Assembly (NCBI GenBank): GCA_025174535.1
Contig: JALBUN010000033.1
Coordinates: 1 to 64,000 of the forward strand
DNA: 64,000 nucleotides
Origin: Cantharellus purpuraceus
Taxonomy: Eukaryota; Basidiomycota; Agaricomycetes; Cantharellales; Hydnaceae
Direction of reading: 5' to 3'
The position numbers and the translations under genes are program-made. The notes beneath the pieces were generated by a model. The model was not told the DNA's origin and ran no database searches. It saw nothing but the letters and a program-made list of their open reading frames with translations. Positions 35,080-47,279 of the stretch are shown piece by piece. Position 1 is the stretch's first letter; each line of letters begins with the position of its first letter.

Positions 35080-36258
35080 ACAATTTCACTGCATGGCCTT
35101 AAAATATCAGCATATATGTGCTGCTTTCTCTTGATTCAGGGCCATTCAAATATTCTCTATTTTTTCATATTTTTTTTAGGAATTTTTCATGCAGAAATGA
35201 GTCCACAATGTTATTGTCCTGCTGGGCAAAATTTTGGACCCACATGGACCCAAAAAACTTCACAGATGTCAGCAGCTCAGCAGAGTCACCTGATCTACTG
35301 ACTCATTTTCACATGACTCATTTTCATCTCCTACCCAATCTGATCACCACTGCCAGTAAATCCTCAATATCTTGGCAACCACAGCTCCTCCTGACTCCAT
35401 TTTTGGTGGAGAGTTCAATAGAAGCTGTGCCTACCCATAGCTGTGCTGATAAGCCTGGGAAACAGAGTATTTCCCAAGTTATTTGAGTAATAGTGACTCA
35501 TGCTATGACTCCTGCCATGACTCATAACTATTAATAGGTAGAAGTCAGCTCCTGTAGATACAGTATATAAGGAGGTCATTTTGCCTCTGAATAAATAACC
35601 ATATCTACCCCATAATTTGCACATCAGTGTGACTAGAGTGACATACAGTGTCATCCTCTATATCTCAGTAACTGTTGATTGTCCAGTTCAAGGGTTGCTT
35701 ACAGTTGTGTAACTGTATTCAATTGCACTCGAAGTAGTGATTGTCCTGCTTTGGGCATGAGTGTAGTGTCTATCTCGTGTGACTACAAATCTACAGGGTG
35801 AGATTGTCTGTCGATAGTCCTGCCATTAGTGCTCTTGTTTAAGTTACTAGTGTGTACTGCCTTTGCAGAGCATTAACTTGTGTGAAGCAGTTGCTAGACT
35901 ACTTCACACATCGCTGTTACCTGCTTCAGAGTGTCACTGGTTGGACGGTTGGATTCATCCACCTACTTCCTCTAGCCTCTAAGTGCATTCCCCTCTTTTT
36001 GGAATATCTGGACCCTTAAGTGTCTGTGAACTCTAGACTCTGGAAGTCTTATTCATTCCCTACTGCTAAGGAACATATTGCCTTCCTGCGTATTGTCTGC
36101 ATTGACCATTACAACAGATTGTAACCAAAGTACAAATGTTAAATTGTTTCTGGAGTTGTGCTGCAGTAGGATTTGATATTCTTCTCAGCTGTTCATTCAT
36201 GGAATTGTGGTGATTTAGAGTTTTCCCTAACACCATAATTTTGCAGGTTCCAAAACAT
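35080..36258 (+). mobile_element. LTR family X, copy 2 (plus), head-to-head with copy 1
   Basis: Sequence parallel to 48080-49469 runs on the plus strand: the AATATTCTCTATTTTT block, the TATA-like GTATATAAGGAGGTCATT near 35565, the TGTGACTAGAGTGACATACA block, and the end GGTTCCAAAACA at 36258. It interrupts the 5' side of Gypsy-3, whose integrase tail resumes at 36259. The left boundary against copy 1 is not sharp. Confidence 0.65.
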
Positions 36259-36700
36259 GTCAAGGCTGAACATTTCTGGACCACCCATCCATCAAAGAAA
36301 CTCTCCAAGAAATACTTAGGTCCTTATGAGGTCATTGCTTGCACAGGCAGCAGGTCCTTCCCTCCACCTCCCTGACCACTTCTGAGCAGTTCACCTGGTC
36401 TTCCATATATCAATGCTCAAACCTGCCACCACAAATGAGATCTCTGGTCACACCCCACCTCTGCCTCCTCTGATCATCATCGAAGGAGATAATGAATATG
36501 AGATATCTGAGATCCTGGACTTGAAGATTGATTGTTGGTACAAGTGCAAGCTCCAATACCTAGTCAAATGGACTGGATATGAAGGCACCAATGAAGAGTC
36601 CTCATGGATCTCCGCATCCAAACTTGATCATGCATCCAAATCCATTTCCGATTTTCACTCTGCTTATCCAGACAAACCTGGCCCTCTTATGAATCTTTAA
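36259..36700 (+). pseudogene. Gypsy-3 pol tail: integrase C-terminus and chromodomain
   Basis: Homologous to the end of Gypsy-2 pol (46690-47128). It begins in the KHFWTTHPSKKLS region, has the HISMLKPA block, then an intact chromodomain frame from 36413: EYEISEILDLKIDC, LQYLVKWTGYEGTNEESSW and a terminal YPDKPGPLMNL with the stop at 36698-36700. A stop and a frameshift precede 36413. The upstream pol is absent because LTR X copy 2 sits at the junction. Confidence 0.85.
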
Positions 36701-36856
36701 GTTCCATTACTGATGCTAATTCTATTATTTCACATCATCATTTCATTACAAAGTCACAAAGGAAATTACAAGTCTACCCAACCAAAAGAATCTCACTCCA
36801 CCCCATTTTTTCTCTGCTCTGAAATATTACAATCTAAATCATTTTCATTTTTTTAG

Positions 36857-38934
36857 TTATACATTGCACTTCCTTTTTCCCTTCCCCTTGTCTACCTCAG
36901 GCTCTGTCTCTGACTCATCCTCACTCTCCACATCCAACACCCAATCTTTCTCATCCCCCATGTCTGAATCCTTGTCCAAGGGGGCCATGAACTTCCACAG
37001 TTGATGCAACTCAGCAGTCCACCAACCCTCCAGAACCTCCTTCTTTTTCATCATCTTCACTAACTCCACTAACAACCCCTCCATCTGCAGGAGGTGCTCC
37101 AACTGCAGGTTAACCAGCCAGATAAGCTGGCCCACAGTACTGTTGGGTGCAGAGATGCACCCTGTACCTGCGCCAGTTGTTGCCCCTTCTGATCTCCAGC
37201 TGCCACAGCATCTGTCTCCGTCTGCTGTTTTTTGGTCAGACGACCTTCTGGTTCTTTCTCTGCACCTCCTTGTACCACTAGTTGGGGCTTGACGCTCTGA
37301 CTTTGGGGATTGAACTTGCCATTTATCCTACACCCTCCTTTCTGACCCCGACAACGATCGCAGGACCAAAGGTGGCGGGTTGGACCAGTGGGCCATACAC
37401 AAGTTGCAAATTACGCTGGGCCCACCAAATGGCTCTGTTGGAGCCAGAGCCTTGGGTGGTCCACTCCTTTTTGACATGGCCTCCAAGTGCTCCCTCTCCT
37501 CCTCCTTGTCCTGCTGTTCTGCTGCTGCCTTCTCCATCTTGCACTTGTGAAGCTGGATCACTGAACTAGCAATATGCAGCTCTTTCTTATGAGTTGCCAA
37601 TGATGCTTGTTATGAAATACAACAAATATGTATATACAACCTATTTTCCTCAAATTCTACACAACACACTTAGGTTAAAACTTATTTTCATATTTCAACA
37701 TGATTCTCAAATTTTACACAAAAACATATTTTGATATTTTGGCATAATTCTCAAAAATAATTCTTTTTTTCCCCATTTAGTGGTGGCAACTCTCTTGAGG
37801 GAACATCCAAATATCATTGATTCTTTCTTATACAATACTTGTAACATAATTTGAACTATCTTTAATCCCCACCTGGCATTTGTATATCTAAATATCCTAT
37901 ATAATACCAATTATATTAATACATACATTCCTATTATATCCATGTAAATAATTATGTTCATCTCAACCAAAATATCTTATCTTTTAAAGTTTATTAAAAT
38001 ATAGAATATATGTTTATATTTATGAAAATTTCACACATCTGAAATCTTTTAAGATATCCAAATTGTAACTCCCTGGCTTTATGTATCATTGAAATTCTGA
38101 TGTATATCTCATATACATCAGAATATTGTATACTAACATAATTCCAAACAAGCGTCAATACATGATTCTCTGCCTTGCACCATATGATCCTCCAATCCAC
38201 TTCCCACTTCTCTGTATCAGCACTCAGGTGCACCTTCAATGAAAAGACCATGACCTTGAGGTTCTTCTTGGTGGTAGCAGCGTATAGCTCTGCCCTTTTG
38301 CAAACTTCAACTGTGGCTACCCAAGGCATCTCCTCGTAACAATTTGAGGTTGGATCTGGCTCCATATCCATCCTGACATCCGCACCTGCCTCAGGCTCTG
38401 CATTTGCATCGAGCTCCATGTTGGCATTGGGATCTGCCTCCGCTTCTGCCCTCTCCACCTCTGCCACATCATCCTCTTCAGCCACACCCACTGCAAATAA
38501 CAGCTGTAGTTGCAGATGCAACGACAAGTCTACCGGAGGGACAGTTGTTGGATGGGTCAACTCCATCTGTGTGACTGAGATAATGGCAACCTCAGGGGTT
38601 CCTGCCTGTATTGGCACACTTGGACTCCCTGGGTGACTAGTTGCCCCTGCCCTGGTCACCTCCTCCTCTGCCTCCATGGTGGCTTCTAGCTCATGCACCT
38701 GCTCTTCCACTTCCTTCAGCTTGTGGCCTCCATCATGGATGCAAGCTCCTTGACCCTGCATGCTCACTCAGCCTTTGCTTCTTCCTCCTTCCATCTCTGT
38801 TCTGCCTCCACCTCCCTGTTCCATCTCCACTCCTCTTCCTCTTCCTTCCATTGGGCCAGGAGCAGCTGCTCAAGCTCAGCCACACTCATGTTTGCTAAGG
38901 GGTTTGACATTGTTGAGGACAAGACCTCAAACAT
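36857..38934 (-). pseudogene. Gypsy-3 accessory gene (coiled-coil / Zn2Cys6-like), split by a TIR element
   Basis: On the strand opposite to pol and converging with it (stops about 150 bp apart), the gene has the parts seen in Gypsy-4. These are a short Glu/Lys N-terminus near 38700-38930, PDPTSNCYEE, RAELYAATTKKNL and CKAENHVL. The TIR element at 37602-38156 then splits a codon, and the reading resumes with ATHKKELH and the QQDKEEEREHLEA helix. The zinc-cluster part near 37300-37440 is degraded. The C-terminus (36857-37135) is acidic and ends in a basic KGKGKRKCNV. Several frameshifts make it non-functional. Confidence 0.75.
37602..38156 (-). mobile_element. TIR element, copy 3 (reverse orientation)
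   Basis: It reads GATGCTTGTTATGAAA at the left and AACAAGCGTC at the right. The target triplet aat is repeated at 37599-37601 and 38157-38159. Because the uninterrupted gene is present in Gypsy-4 (63047-63070), the empty site is known. It shows that the terminal G and C belong to the element and that the duplication is exactly 3 bp. Confidence 0.85.
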
Positions 38935-39050
38935 GCCCCTCCTTTTATATGTCTCCAGACCCCCAGTATAACTCTGACTGCGCCCAACCGTCTCACCTAT
39001 TCAATCCACAGACATGAGGCCTCAAGGGCTTGGCATTAATGGGGAGATAC

Positions 39051-39580
39051 TGTTATGACTATATTCATTAACACCCAGATCCCCATCCGATCTACTCAGA
39101 TCCCCATGCACATGAAATCTATACTCCATTTGAAAACCATCACATCTCCATTTATCTGTCTGATTGTCACTGCCAATCTTGCTCATCCACCTCTGGTTCC
39201 AATTGATGCATCAGCATCACCATAGGAACCCAGACATCCATCCCCATTGGACTTGGACATATTCATGTAAGGCTGTCAGCCTCAGAGACCCATCACTGGA
39301 GTAATTATTATTAGATTTCAAATATGTATTTAAGTTGCCCAACTGGGGACTTCATTCCCCAGTTCAAATATCAAATCACACCTAGCTCCTAAGTCTGATC
39401 CTAACCATCTAAATTGTACCTCCATCTCTGAAATCTCAGACACCGGTATTAGTGAGGGTGCAGCACATAAGCTGAAGCCAAGTCCATTCCAACCCCCACA
39501 ACACACCCCGATTCCTGCTCCAACTCTGACTGATGACTCCAACCCAATCTCTGACCCCCAATTGGACCTAGTGTGTAACA
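39051..39580 (+). mobile_element. LTR family Y: 3' LTR of Gypsy-3
   Basis: It begins TGTTATGACTATATTC after the purine tract AATGGGGAGATAC and ends GTGTGTAACA. Copies occur at 41496-41706 (partial), 50474-51010 and 61568-62083 (reverse). A partial piece is at 61321-61519. Confidence 0.85.
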
Positions 39581-41495
39581 ATCATTCACCTTGCTTGATG
39601 TCAATTACATGCCAAAGCTTCAAGTAAATCTTTTGTCAGTCAGATGAATCACCAATGCCAATGTGAATGTATCATTCACAAAGACTCATTAGTTTTTGTT
39701 TATGGATAATGCCATTATTGTGCAGGGTTCAGAGATCAATAATTTATTTGTGTTCAAAGCTTTCATTGACGAACCTCCTGAAATTGGTGATAAAAGTCCA
39801 TTCATCCATCAAATCCTTGGATGCCACCATTTGGCATCATTGACTTGTGCATACAAGCTATTCTGCAGTTGATAAAATGTTGAAGAATAATACTGCCATT
39901 GGTCTTCCCTCAAAAATGAATTTTGATGAGATGGCTCAATGCCAAAATTGTCCATATGGAAAGCAAATTTGCACACCATTCCAGGAGATTGAAGAAATTC
40001 TGGACAATATTGGAGACATAGTCAAATCTGACCTTTGTGGTCCATTTCAATTATCCATAGGAGGATATAGGTATTTTGTCACCTGGATTGATTTGAAGAT
40101 GAGATATGTCAGTATCAAGTTCTTGAAGAACAAGCAGTGCAAGACTGTCATGGATTCGTTAAAGAGATTCTTATCATGGATTTCAAGGCAGAAGAACATA
40201 CAAGTGAAGTGAATTTGAACAGACAATGGTGGTGAATACACTGGACATGAATTTGAACAGTTATGCAGTGAGCTTGGTATAATACATGAAACAACTTCAC
40301 CATATACTCCAGAGCATAATGGTGCCACCAAACAATATAATCAAACACTTCAAGAAGGTGCATTCACATTATTGCATGATTCATCACTGTCATTCAGATT
40401 CTGGGTATCTGCTATCCATACCATCAATTTCATCAAAAATCACCTTCTACACTCGCATATTCAAATCTCTCCATATGAGGCATTTTGGGTACAGAAGCCT
40501 TACATCAATTGGCTCAAGACTTATGGCATTAAATGCTGGGTCCTTGTACTGAAACAAATCAGAAAGAAAGGCAATTTCAGATCGATTGAAGGAATATTCA
40601 TTGGCTACTTCAACAACTCAAAAGCTTACAAGATCTGGATTCCACATACATGAATGATCATGAGTCGAGATGTGATTTTCAATGAGTCTAATCACATTGA
40701 ACAAGTAACTATTCATGCTACTGATGATGATGACCTCCTGAATCCCTGGGAAAAGGATATCATCACTCATATCACTCCAATTAACACACCATCCCCTGGA
40801 ACTCATTGGACAGATGATCACGAGCTTCCATTTGCATTCAAATTCAAAGAGCTGGATGGAGAAATTGAGATTGAAGAAGTGGAGAGAGAAGTGGAAATGA
40901 GAGAAGCTGAGGAGCTGGAAGAGTTGGAGGAAGAGCACATATATGCACCCAAGGACTTCAAAAGAGGCGCCTGGCTCGATCCGTCAAATGTCACTTATGG
41001 ACAAGGTAAACAAGTCAAAGCTTTGTATACAGAGTTATCTGCCCTATCAGAGGGTACAATGGCTCTTGAACAAACTGAGCAAATCTTTGTCACTTTGGCA
41101 GATGATGAACCATCAAGTTATCGAGATGCTATGAATTCTCCACATGCAGATGAATGGAGACAAGCTTGTCAAGACAAAATGGAGAAGTTATCAAGTTACA
41201 ATACATGGACACTCATTGATAAACCGAGTGATACCAATATCCTCAGAAATAGATGGGTTTTTCATGTCAAAAAAAGATTATCTGGGACAAGCTTACAAAA
41301 TTAAAGCTAGACTCATAGCTCAAGGCTTTTCTCAGATTCCTGGCATTGATTACAATGAAACATATTCACCCACTATCTGATTCACATCTATTCAATTCAT
41401 TCTCATGCTTGCAGCTCAAAACAATCTCGAATTACACCAAGTGGACATTAAGGGGGCGTACTTGAATAGTATACTTGAGGAACATATATATGTGT
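39581..41495 (+). pseudogene. Copia-3 pol, left half (GAG-pre-integrase, integrase, start of RT)
   Basis: It opens within the protease/pre-integrase region, directly after the Gypsy-3 LTR. Integrase shows CQNCPYGKQIC, VKSDLCGPFQLS, TDNGGEYTGHEF and SPYTPEHNG, with the final catalytic region altered (GATKQYNQ where GxxERxNR is usual). The linker from 40654 is very acidic (EIEEVEREVEMREAEELEELEEE). RT begins with NTWTLIDKPSDTNI and GFSQIPGIDYNETYSPT and stops at ILEEHIYV, where Gypsy-2 has inserted. The remainder is at 51011. Several stops and a frameshift near 41275 are present. Confidence 0.85.
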
Positions 41496-41706
41496 TGTTA
41501 TGACTATATTCATTAACGCCCAGATCCCTGTCTGATCCACTCAGATCCCCACACACATGAAATCTATACTCCATTTGGAAACCGCCACATCTCCATCTAC
41601 CTGTCTGATTGTCACCGCCAATTCTGTCCATCCATCTCCAGTTCCAATTGATGCATCAGCATCACCATAGGAACCCAGACATCTGTCCCCATTGGACTCA
41701 GACATA
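41496..41706 (+). repeat. Truncated 5' LTR (family Y) of Gypsy-2
   Basis: It starts TGTTATGACTATATTC and follows the 39051 and 50474 LTRs up to CCCATTGGACTCAGACATAC, then passes directly into gag sequence. About 320 bp of LTR, the primer binding site and the gag N-terminus are missing, probably by deletion. Confidence 0.8.
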
Positions 41707-42055
41707 CAAGGGCTCCGATAAGAGGACCACCATCAACTCAGGCCAGAAATCAAATACTGGTAACGCTGCCGCTTCCGGTTCCAGTCAGAACAACTCCGGC
41801 ACCAGCAATAACTCTGGAGCTTGCAAGAGTACTCTGGACCTCTCCACCAAGCTGGGGAAGGACAGAAAACTTACCCAGCAGGAATGCCAGCGCCACATGG
41901 ACAACAACCTCTGTCTGTTCTGTGGAAAGCCTGGTCACCAAGCCAAGGATTGCAACAAGGCAACCTCGTCCACAGCAAAGGCAAAGGGCCATTGTCAGTT
42001 TGCTTATGGAATAGATCCTATAAGCCTGTGCACAATGGTCCTAGCAAACAGATAG
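41707..42055 (+). pseudogene. Gypsy-2 gag C-terminus with CCHC knuckle
   Basis: A Ser/Asn/Gly-rich linker (NSGTSNNSGACKS) leads to LTQQECQRHMDNNLCLFCGK, and the knuckle C-x2-C-x4-H-x4-C ends in DCNKA. This nucleocapsid zinc knuckle binds element RNA in Gypsy gag proteins. The frame then runs into repeat R, and the protease resumes after 43440. Confidence 0.8.
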
Positions 42056-43420
42056 TGTGTAACGCAGTTGTTCAGCATGCCAAAGAACAATCGGGTCAAG
42101 GGGTAGGAGCAGCACTGGGTAACAGGAAAGTGGAATAGTGCTCTGTGGTTGGATGAGGATGGGAGCAAAAGGTCGGTCCAGATGGCTGATCATGCTCTGT
42201 GACTGGATGACAATGGATAGCCTGGTTGGGAGGTATGCAAAAGCTGGTTTCAGGAGAAGTGACCTCTCAGTGGCGGAGGGAAATCTGATTGTTGAACCAA
42301 GGTGCTTTACCTCAGTGTAGAGATGATGGATTGTGATGTAGAGCGTAGAGCGTAGACTTAGAGCATGGACTTTGACTTTAGAGCGTTGGCTGAAAACTTG
42401 TTGATTGATTCCAAAGGTGAAAACTAGCACCCTTTTATATACAAATCCCCAGGGCACAATGACACAATATGAGGAGCAAATGATGCAATATGATGCAAGA
42501 AATGCTGATCAAGCCAGCTGATGAAGCATGTGAAGTTGAACTACTAATGGGGAAATCATGGAGAAATGAAGTGACAGATAGGGGTAATCTTTGTAAGAAT
42601 AGGAGTGATGAGTAATAAAAGAACCAAAAATAGAACAAGGATGAGTAAGTCGTGTATGAATGAATTAAAAGATGAAACAGGGGTAAGTCATATAAAAGAA
42701 CAATAGAAACATCCACTAATACCATCTTTCCTATGGCTCCAAAGGTAAATTGACCCTGAGTCACATGAGGACTTCAGTCAGCATCCACAACAAATACTCC
42801 TTATTGTCTTAGTGATCTGTCTCCATATGGTATCCCGTTCCAAGGATATTTGGTCCCTTTGCCTGACACGATGTAACCTGAGCCAGATTGAAGTGGGAGG
42901 ATAGGTCGGTGATGGTGACTGAAACTCCACCTCACATTTGACTCTTCTATCCATGTTATGATATAGAGGCAAAATACCGAGGAATGTATATGGTTCAATG
43001 GAATTGTGAAAGAATATGGGATCGCCAATGGCATAAGAGAGACATGGTGGGGATCTTGGACGTTGAAAGAGTTTTGGAAGTATTTTGACACATGGAGGTG
43101 GCTTAACATGCCCATGGAGCTCGGCGTATTTTTGATAGTCCTCTGTGTCCAGAGACCAGTGTGAAGTATTATTAGAAGAGATGTTGGAGAGGGGAATAGA
43201 ATTGGAAGCCATGTGAATGATGAAAGGATTGGTGTGAATAGAAGGCTGATAATGATCAATGGCGATGAAACACGAGTGACAATCGATGGCTAGAATTAGA
43301 GACTGAGGTGGAGAGGGAGTTGCGGTGCTATTTAAAAGTTGATATGAGAAGACGCTGGCAGTCAGAGTGGTTCAATATACATCCTCGATGTGTCCTGGCT
43401 CTTCACCGTGCCACCAATGC
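42056..43420 (-). mobile_element. Repeat R, copy 2, inserted between gag and protease of Gypsy-2
   Basis: 42378-43410 matches 949-1993; 42056-42377 is extra 5' sequence lost from copy 1. It carries the minus-strand TATA-like box (near 42435-42445) and the 144-codon ORF. Relative to copy 1 it shows many CpG to TpG or CpA changes, for example CGTTCGAC versus CATTTGAC near 42925. Boundaries are approximate; a TGTGTAACG phrase at 42056 and GACACA near 43440 may be its ends. Confidence 0.6.
42778..43212 (-). CDS. Conserved 144-codon ORF inside repeat R, copy 2
   Basis: Same length and start as 1350-1784. At least six Arg codons differ by CpG transitions (for example to Cys, His, Trp and Gln), yet no stop has arisen. 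The product is unknown, and this copy is likely damaged at the protein level. Confidence 0.35.
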   Translation of the reverse strand: MASNSIPLSNISSNNTSHWSLDTEDYQKYAELHGHVKPPPCVKILPKLFQRPRSPPCLSYAIGDPIFFHNSIEPYTFLGILPLYHNMDRRVKCEVEFQSPSPTYPPTSIWLRLHRVRQRDQISLERDTIWRQITKTIRSICCGC

Positions 43421-43459
43421 CACGACGGACAAGTCCGACACAAAAGCGACGGACCCAAA

Positions 43460-46400
43460 AAAATAGTAAGCAGTCCTATAGCCTCTGTATGGGCTGAGGG
43501 CTGCGTTGGTACTCCCTGTATGACAAACAAGGTCCGCCTGAATGCATCCACTCTTTCCCACTCCAACTCCCTTACCCTCCTCATCTACTCCGACTCCATT
43601 CCCAATACCACTATCCAAGCATTAATTGACTCCAGTTCTACTCATTGTTTCCTCGATTCCTCTTTTTCCGATTTACATAAACTCCATACATACACCATAA
43701 CTCCAATATCACTCTGATTATTTGATGGCACTACTAATGCTGTTATTTCACAAGCTATAGATCTGCCTATCTGTTTTTCTGTTGAGAAATCCAGAACCTT
43801 ATGTTACTCCGCTTGACTCCAGCTGTTCTGTGGTTCTTGGACATAACTGGCTCACCCACTACAATCCATTGATTGACTGGGCATTGGGCCATATCACATT
43901 CCATTCTCCAGTACAGGCTGTGTCATTCCTGACATCACCAGCAACTTTAGGTGCGAAACTATCTTCCACCTCCACTGATTCCGCTCTGATAGATACTCTG
44001 TCTACCCCGCCATTTATATCAATAGTGGATGCTATGGTCTTTGCCAGACTAAGCAAACTGGATGGTTCTCACACATTCCAGGTTCACCTCTCCGATCCAA
44101 TATCCCTCATTCTGCCTGATCAACTCCACCGGACCTATCTATGGTTCCTAAGGAGTATCATGAGTTTGCCGACATGTTCAGCAAGTCTAAAGCTGACTCC
44201 CTAGCAGAACACTGACCATACGATCTCAAGATTGAACTGGATGACAACTCCACCCCTCCGCTTGGCCCTATCTACTCACTATCCCAAAGAGCTACTGGCT
44301 CTCCGAACATTCATAGATGAGAACTTGGCCATGGGCTTCATCCGCCCATCCCTATCGCCCCATGGCGCTCTGGTCCTATTTGTCTGCAAAAAGGATGGAT
44401 CACTCCATCTATACGTTGACTTCCAGGGACTCAACAAGATCACCAAGAAAGACCGATACCCAATACCCTGCACCATGGACCTACTCGAGAGTCCTTGAAA
44501 GGCTAAGATCTATTCCAAAATAGATCTCCGACATGCCTACCATCTAGTCCACATCCGAGAAGGCGATGAATAGAAAACAACTTTCCGCACATGATATGGA
44601 TCTTTGAGTGGTGCGTCATGCCCTTCAGACTAACCAATGCTCTGGCCGCCTTCCAGAGGTTCATGAATGATACCTTTGCTGACCTCCTCAATGTGACCGT
44701 CCTTGTTTACTTAGACGACATTTTGGTATATTTGGACAACAAAGAAGAACATTGGACACATGTCCAAGAGGTACTCCGACATCTCCAAAAACATGGCCTT
44801 TTCGCCCACACTGACAAATGTGAATTCCACTCTGACTCAGTCAAATATCTAGGCTATATCCTCTCCCTGGCAGGACTGACAATGTCTGATGACAAAATCA
44901 AAGCCATACAGGAATGGCTGGAACCCTGGAAAGTCAAAGACATACAGTCCTTCCTGGGGTTTGCCAACTTCTACCACCACTTCATTCACAGCTACTCCAA
45001 TATCACCGTTCTGCTCACCTGACTCACTAGGAAGGGTATCCAATGGAATTTCACTGACGAATGTAGACAGAGCTTTGAGACCTTGAAAAAGGCCTTTACT
45101 TCCGCTCTGATACTGACTCATTGGGTTCCAGATGTTCCTATCCTATTAGAGACCGATGCCTCCGACTATGCACTTGCCACGATCCTGTCCATCATCTCTC
45201 CAGACGATGGACAAGTCCATCCAATCGCTTTTCACTCATATACATTTATGCCCCACGAACTGAACTATGATGTCCATGACAAAGAGCTCCTTGCCATATA
45301 TGAAGCCTTCCGGATATGGAGACACTACCTTCAAGGCCCCTCCAACCTGATGGACGTCATAACTGACCACAAGAACTTGGAATACTTCTCCACAATGAAA
45401 CTACTCACCCAAAGACAAGTCCGATGGTCCGAATACCTATCTCAGTTCAATCTCATTATCCATTTCTGTCCTGGTCGACTCAGAGCAAAGCCTGATGCAT
45501 TAACTAGACACTGGGATGTCTACCCTAAAGAGGGGAATAACGACTATGCCACTGTAAACCCACACAACTTTCATCCTGTGTTTACTAACAAGCAGCTGGC
45601 ATCGTCCCTACAAGCATCCACCCTCTTGACTCCCACCCTCCAAGCTGTCATCATTATGGACATTGACCAACTCCGCTCCGACATCCACTCATCACTCCGA
45701 TCTGATCCTGTTGCAGTTAAACACTTGGACAACCCTTCCAATCCGAAATGGTCACTTGACCCCAAAGGACACCTCCGACACAACAACTGGATATACATCC
45801 CCGACGCCAACGGTCTCCAACTCCAAGTTTTGCAGTATTATCATGATCACCCAATCTTGGGCCATTTTGGGCAAAATTGCACACAAGGATTAATCTGATG
45901 AGACTACATATGGCCAAAAATGTGAGAATACATCCAACACTACTGTAACTCCTGCACCATGTGCATGCGCTCAAAATTGCAAAGGCACAAACCCTATGGA
46001 ACACTTAAGCAACTTCCAGTCCCAGAGCAACCATGGAACTCCATCTCCATGGATTTCATAGAGAAGCTCCCCCCATCACTCGGATACGACACCATACTCA
46101 TGATTGTTGACAGGTTCACTAAACAGTCACTATTCATTCCAATGCGTGACACCATCACCTCTGCCTCACTAGCTAAACTGTTCATTCTCCACATATTCTC
46201 TAAACATAGAGTCCCATTGCGTGTCACATCCAATTGGGGCTCAGAGTTCGTGTCCTCCTTCCTCTGCACATTAGGAAAGGCTCTTGACATGAAGCTTCAT
46301 TTCACCTCCAGATACCATCCTGAAGGAGACAGACAAACAGAACGAATGAATCAGTCCCTGGAGCAATATCTCCAAATCTATTGTAACTATCAACAAGACA

Positions 46401-47128
46401 ACTGGGCTGATCTACTTCAATCACAGAGTTTGCCTACAACAACACTCCAAACATAACTACTGGCATCTCTCCGTTCTTTGCTGATAAAGGCTATCATCCA
46501 AACATCTCCGTCCACCCTGAGAAGGAACTCGCCTCCACCAAAGCCCACCAATTCATAACTGACCTCAATCAACTACACCAACATCTCTGAGAAACCATCT
46601 CCAATGCCCAGAAACAATATCAAGTCTCCACAGACCGACGCCACATTCCAGCTCCGGACCTGCAAATTGGAGGCAAAGTATTCATTAAGGCCAAACATTT
46701 CTGGACCACCCATCCATCAAAGAAACTCTCCGAGAAATACTTAGGTCCTTATGAGGTCATTGCTCGTGCAGGCAGCAGGTCCTTCACCCTCCACCTCCCT
46801 GACCACTTCTGAGCAGTTCATCTGGTCTTCCATATATCAATGCTCAAACCTGCTACTATGAACAAGATCTCCAGTCGCACACAACCCCCACCTCCCCCAA
46901 TCATCATCGAAGGAGATAATGAATATGAGATATCTGAGATCCTGGACTCAAAGATCAACTGTTGACACAAGTGCAAGCTCCAGTACTTAGTCAAATGGAC
47001 TGGATACGAAGGCACTGATGAAGAGCCCTCATGGATATCCACATCCAAACTTGATCATGCATCTGAATCCATCTCCAACTTTCACTTTGCTTATCCAGAC
47101 AAACCTGGCCCTCTTATGAATCTTTAAG
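43460..47128 (+). pseudogene. Gypsy-2 pol: protease, RT, RNase H, integrase, chromodomain
   Basis: The protease has ALIDSSSTHCFLDSS near 43615-43660. RT spans about 44230-45020 with [32 protein letters not shown] and catalytic VYLDDILVY. RNase H has LLETDASDYALA, HDKELLAIYEAF and VITDHKNLEYF. Integrase has HDHPILGHFG, CTMCMRSK, SMDFIEKLP and an altered second catalytic position, SNWGSEF (46229-46249) where Asp is expected, with the Glu region HPEGDRQTERMNQ kept. The C-terminus carries KLSEKYLGPYEV and a chromodomain (EYEISEIL, YLVKWTGYEG) that in chromoviruses guides integration to heterochromatin. Stops at about 44500, 44572, 45022 and 45896 and later shifts make it inactive. Confidence 0.9.
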
Positions 47129-47279
47129 TCCCATTGCTAATGCTAATTCTATTATTTTGCATCGTCATTTTATTACAAGTCACAAGGGAAATTACAAGCC
47201 TGCTCAAAAAACTCTGAAGGAATCACTCCGCCTCATTTTTCTCTGGTCTGAAATTTATAATCATTTTCATTTTCATTTT

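Noticed and set aside
35029..35486. Phe-rich frames around the family-X LTR
   Set aside because: They arise from T-rich LTR sequence and are not kept in the copy at 48038-49469.
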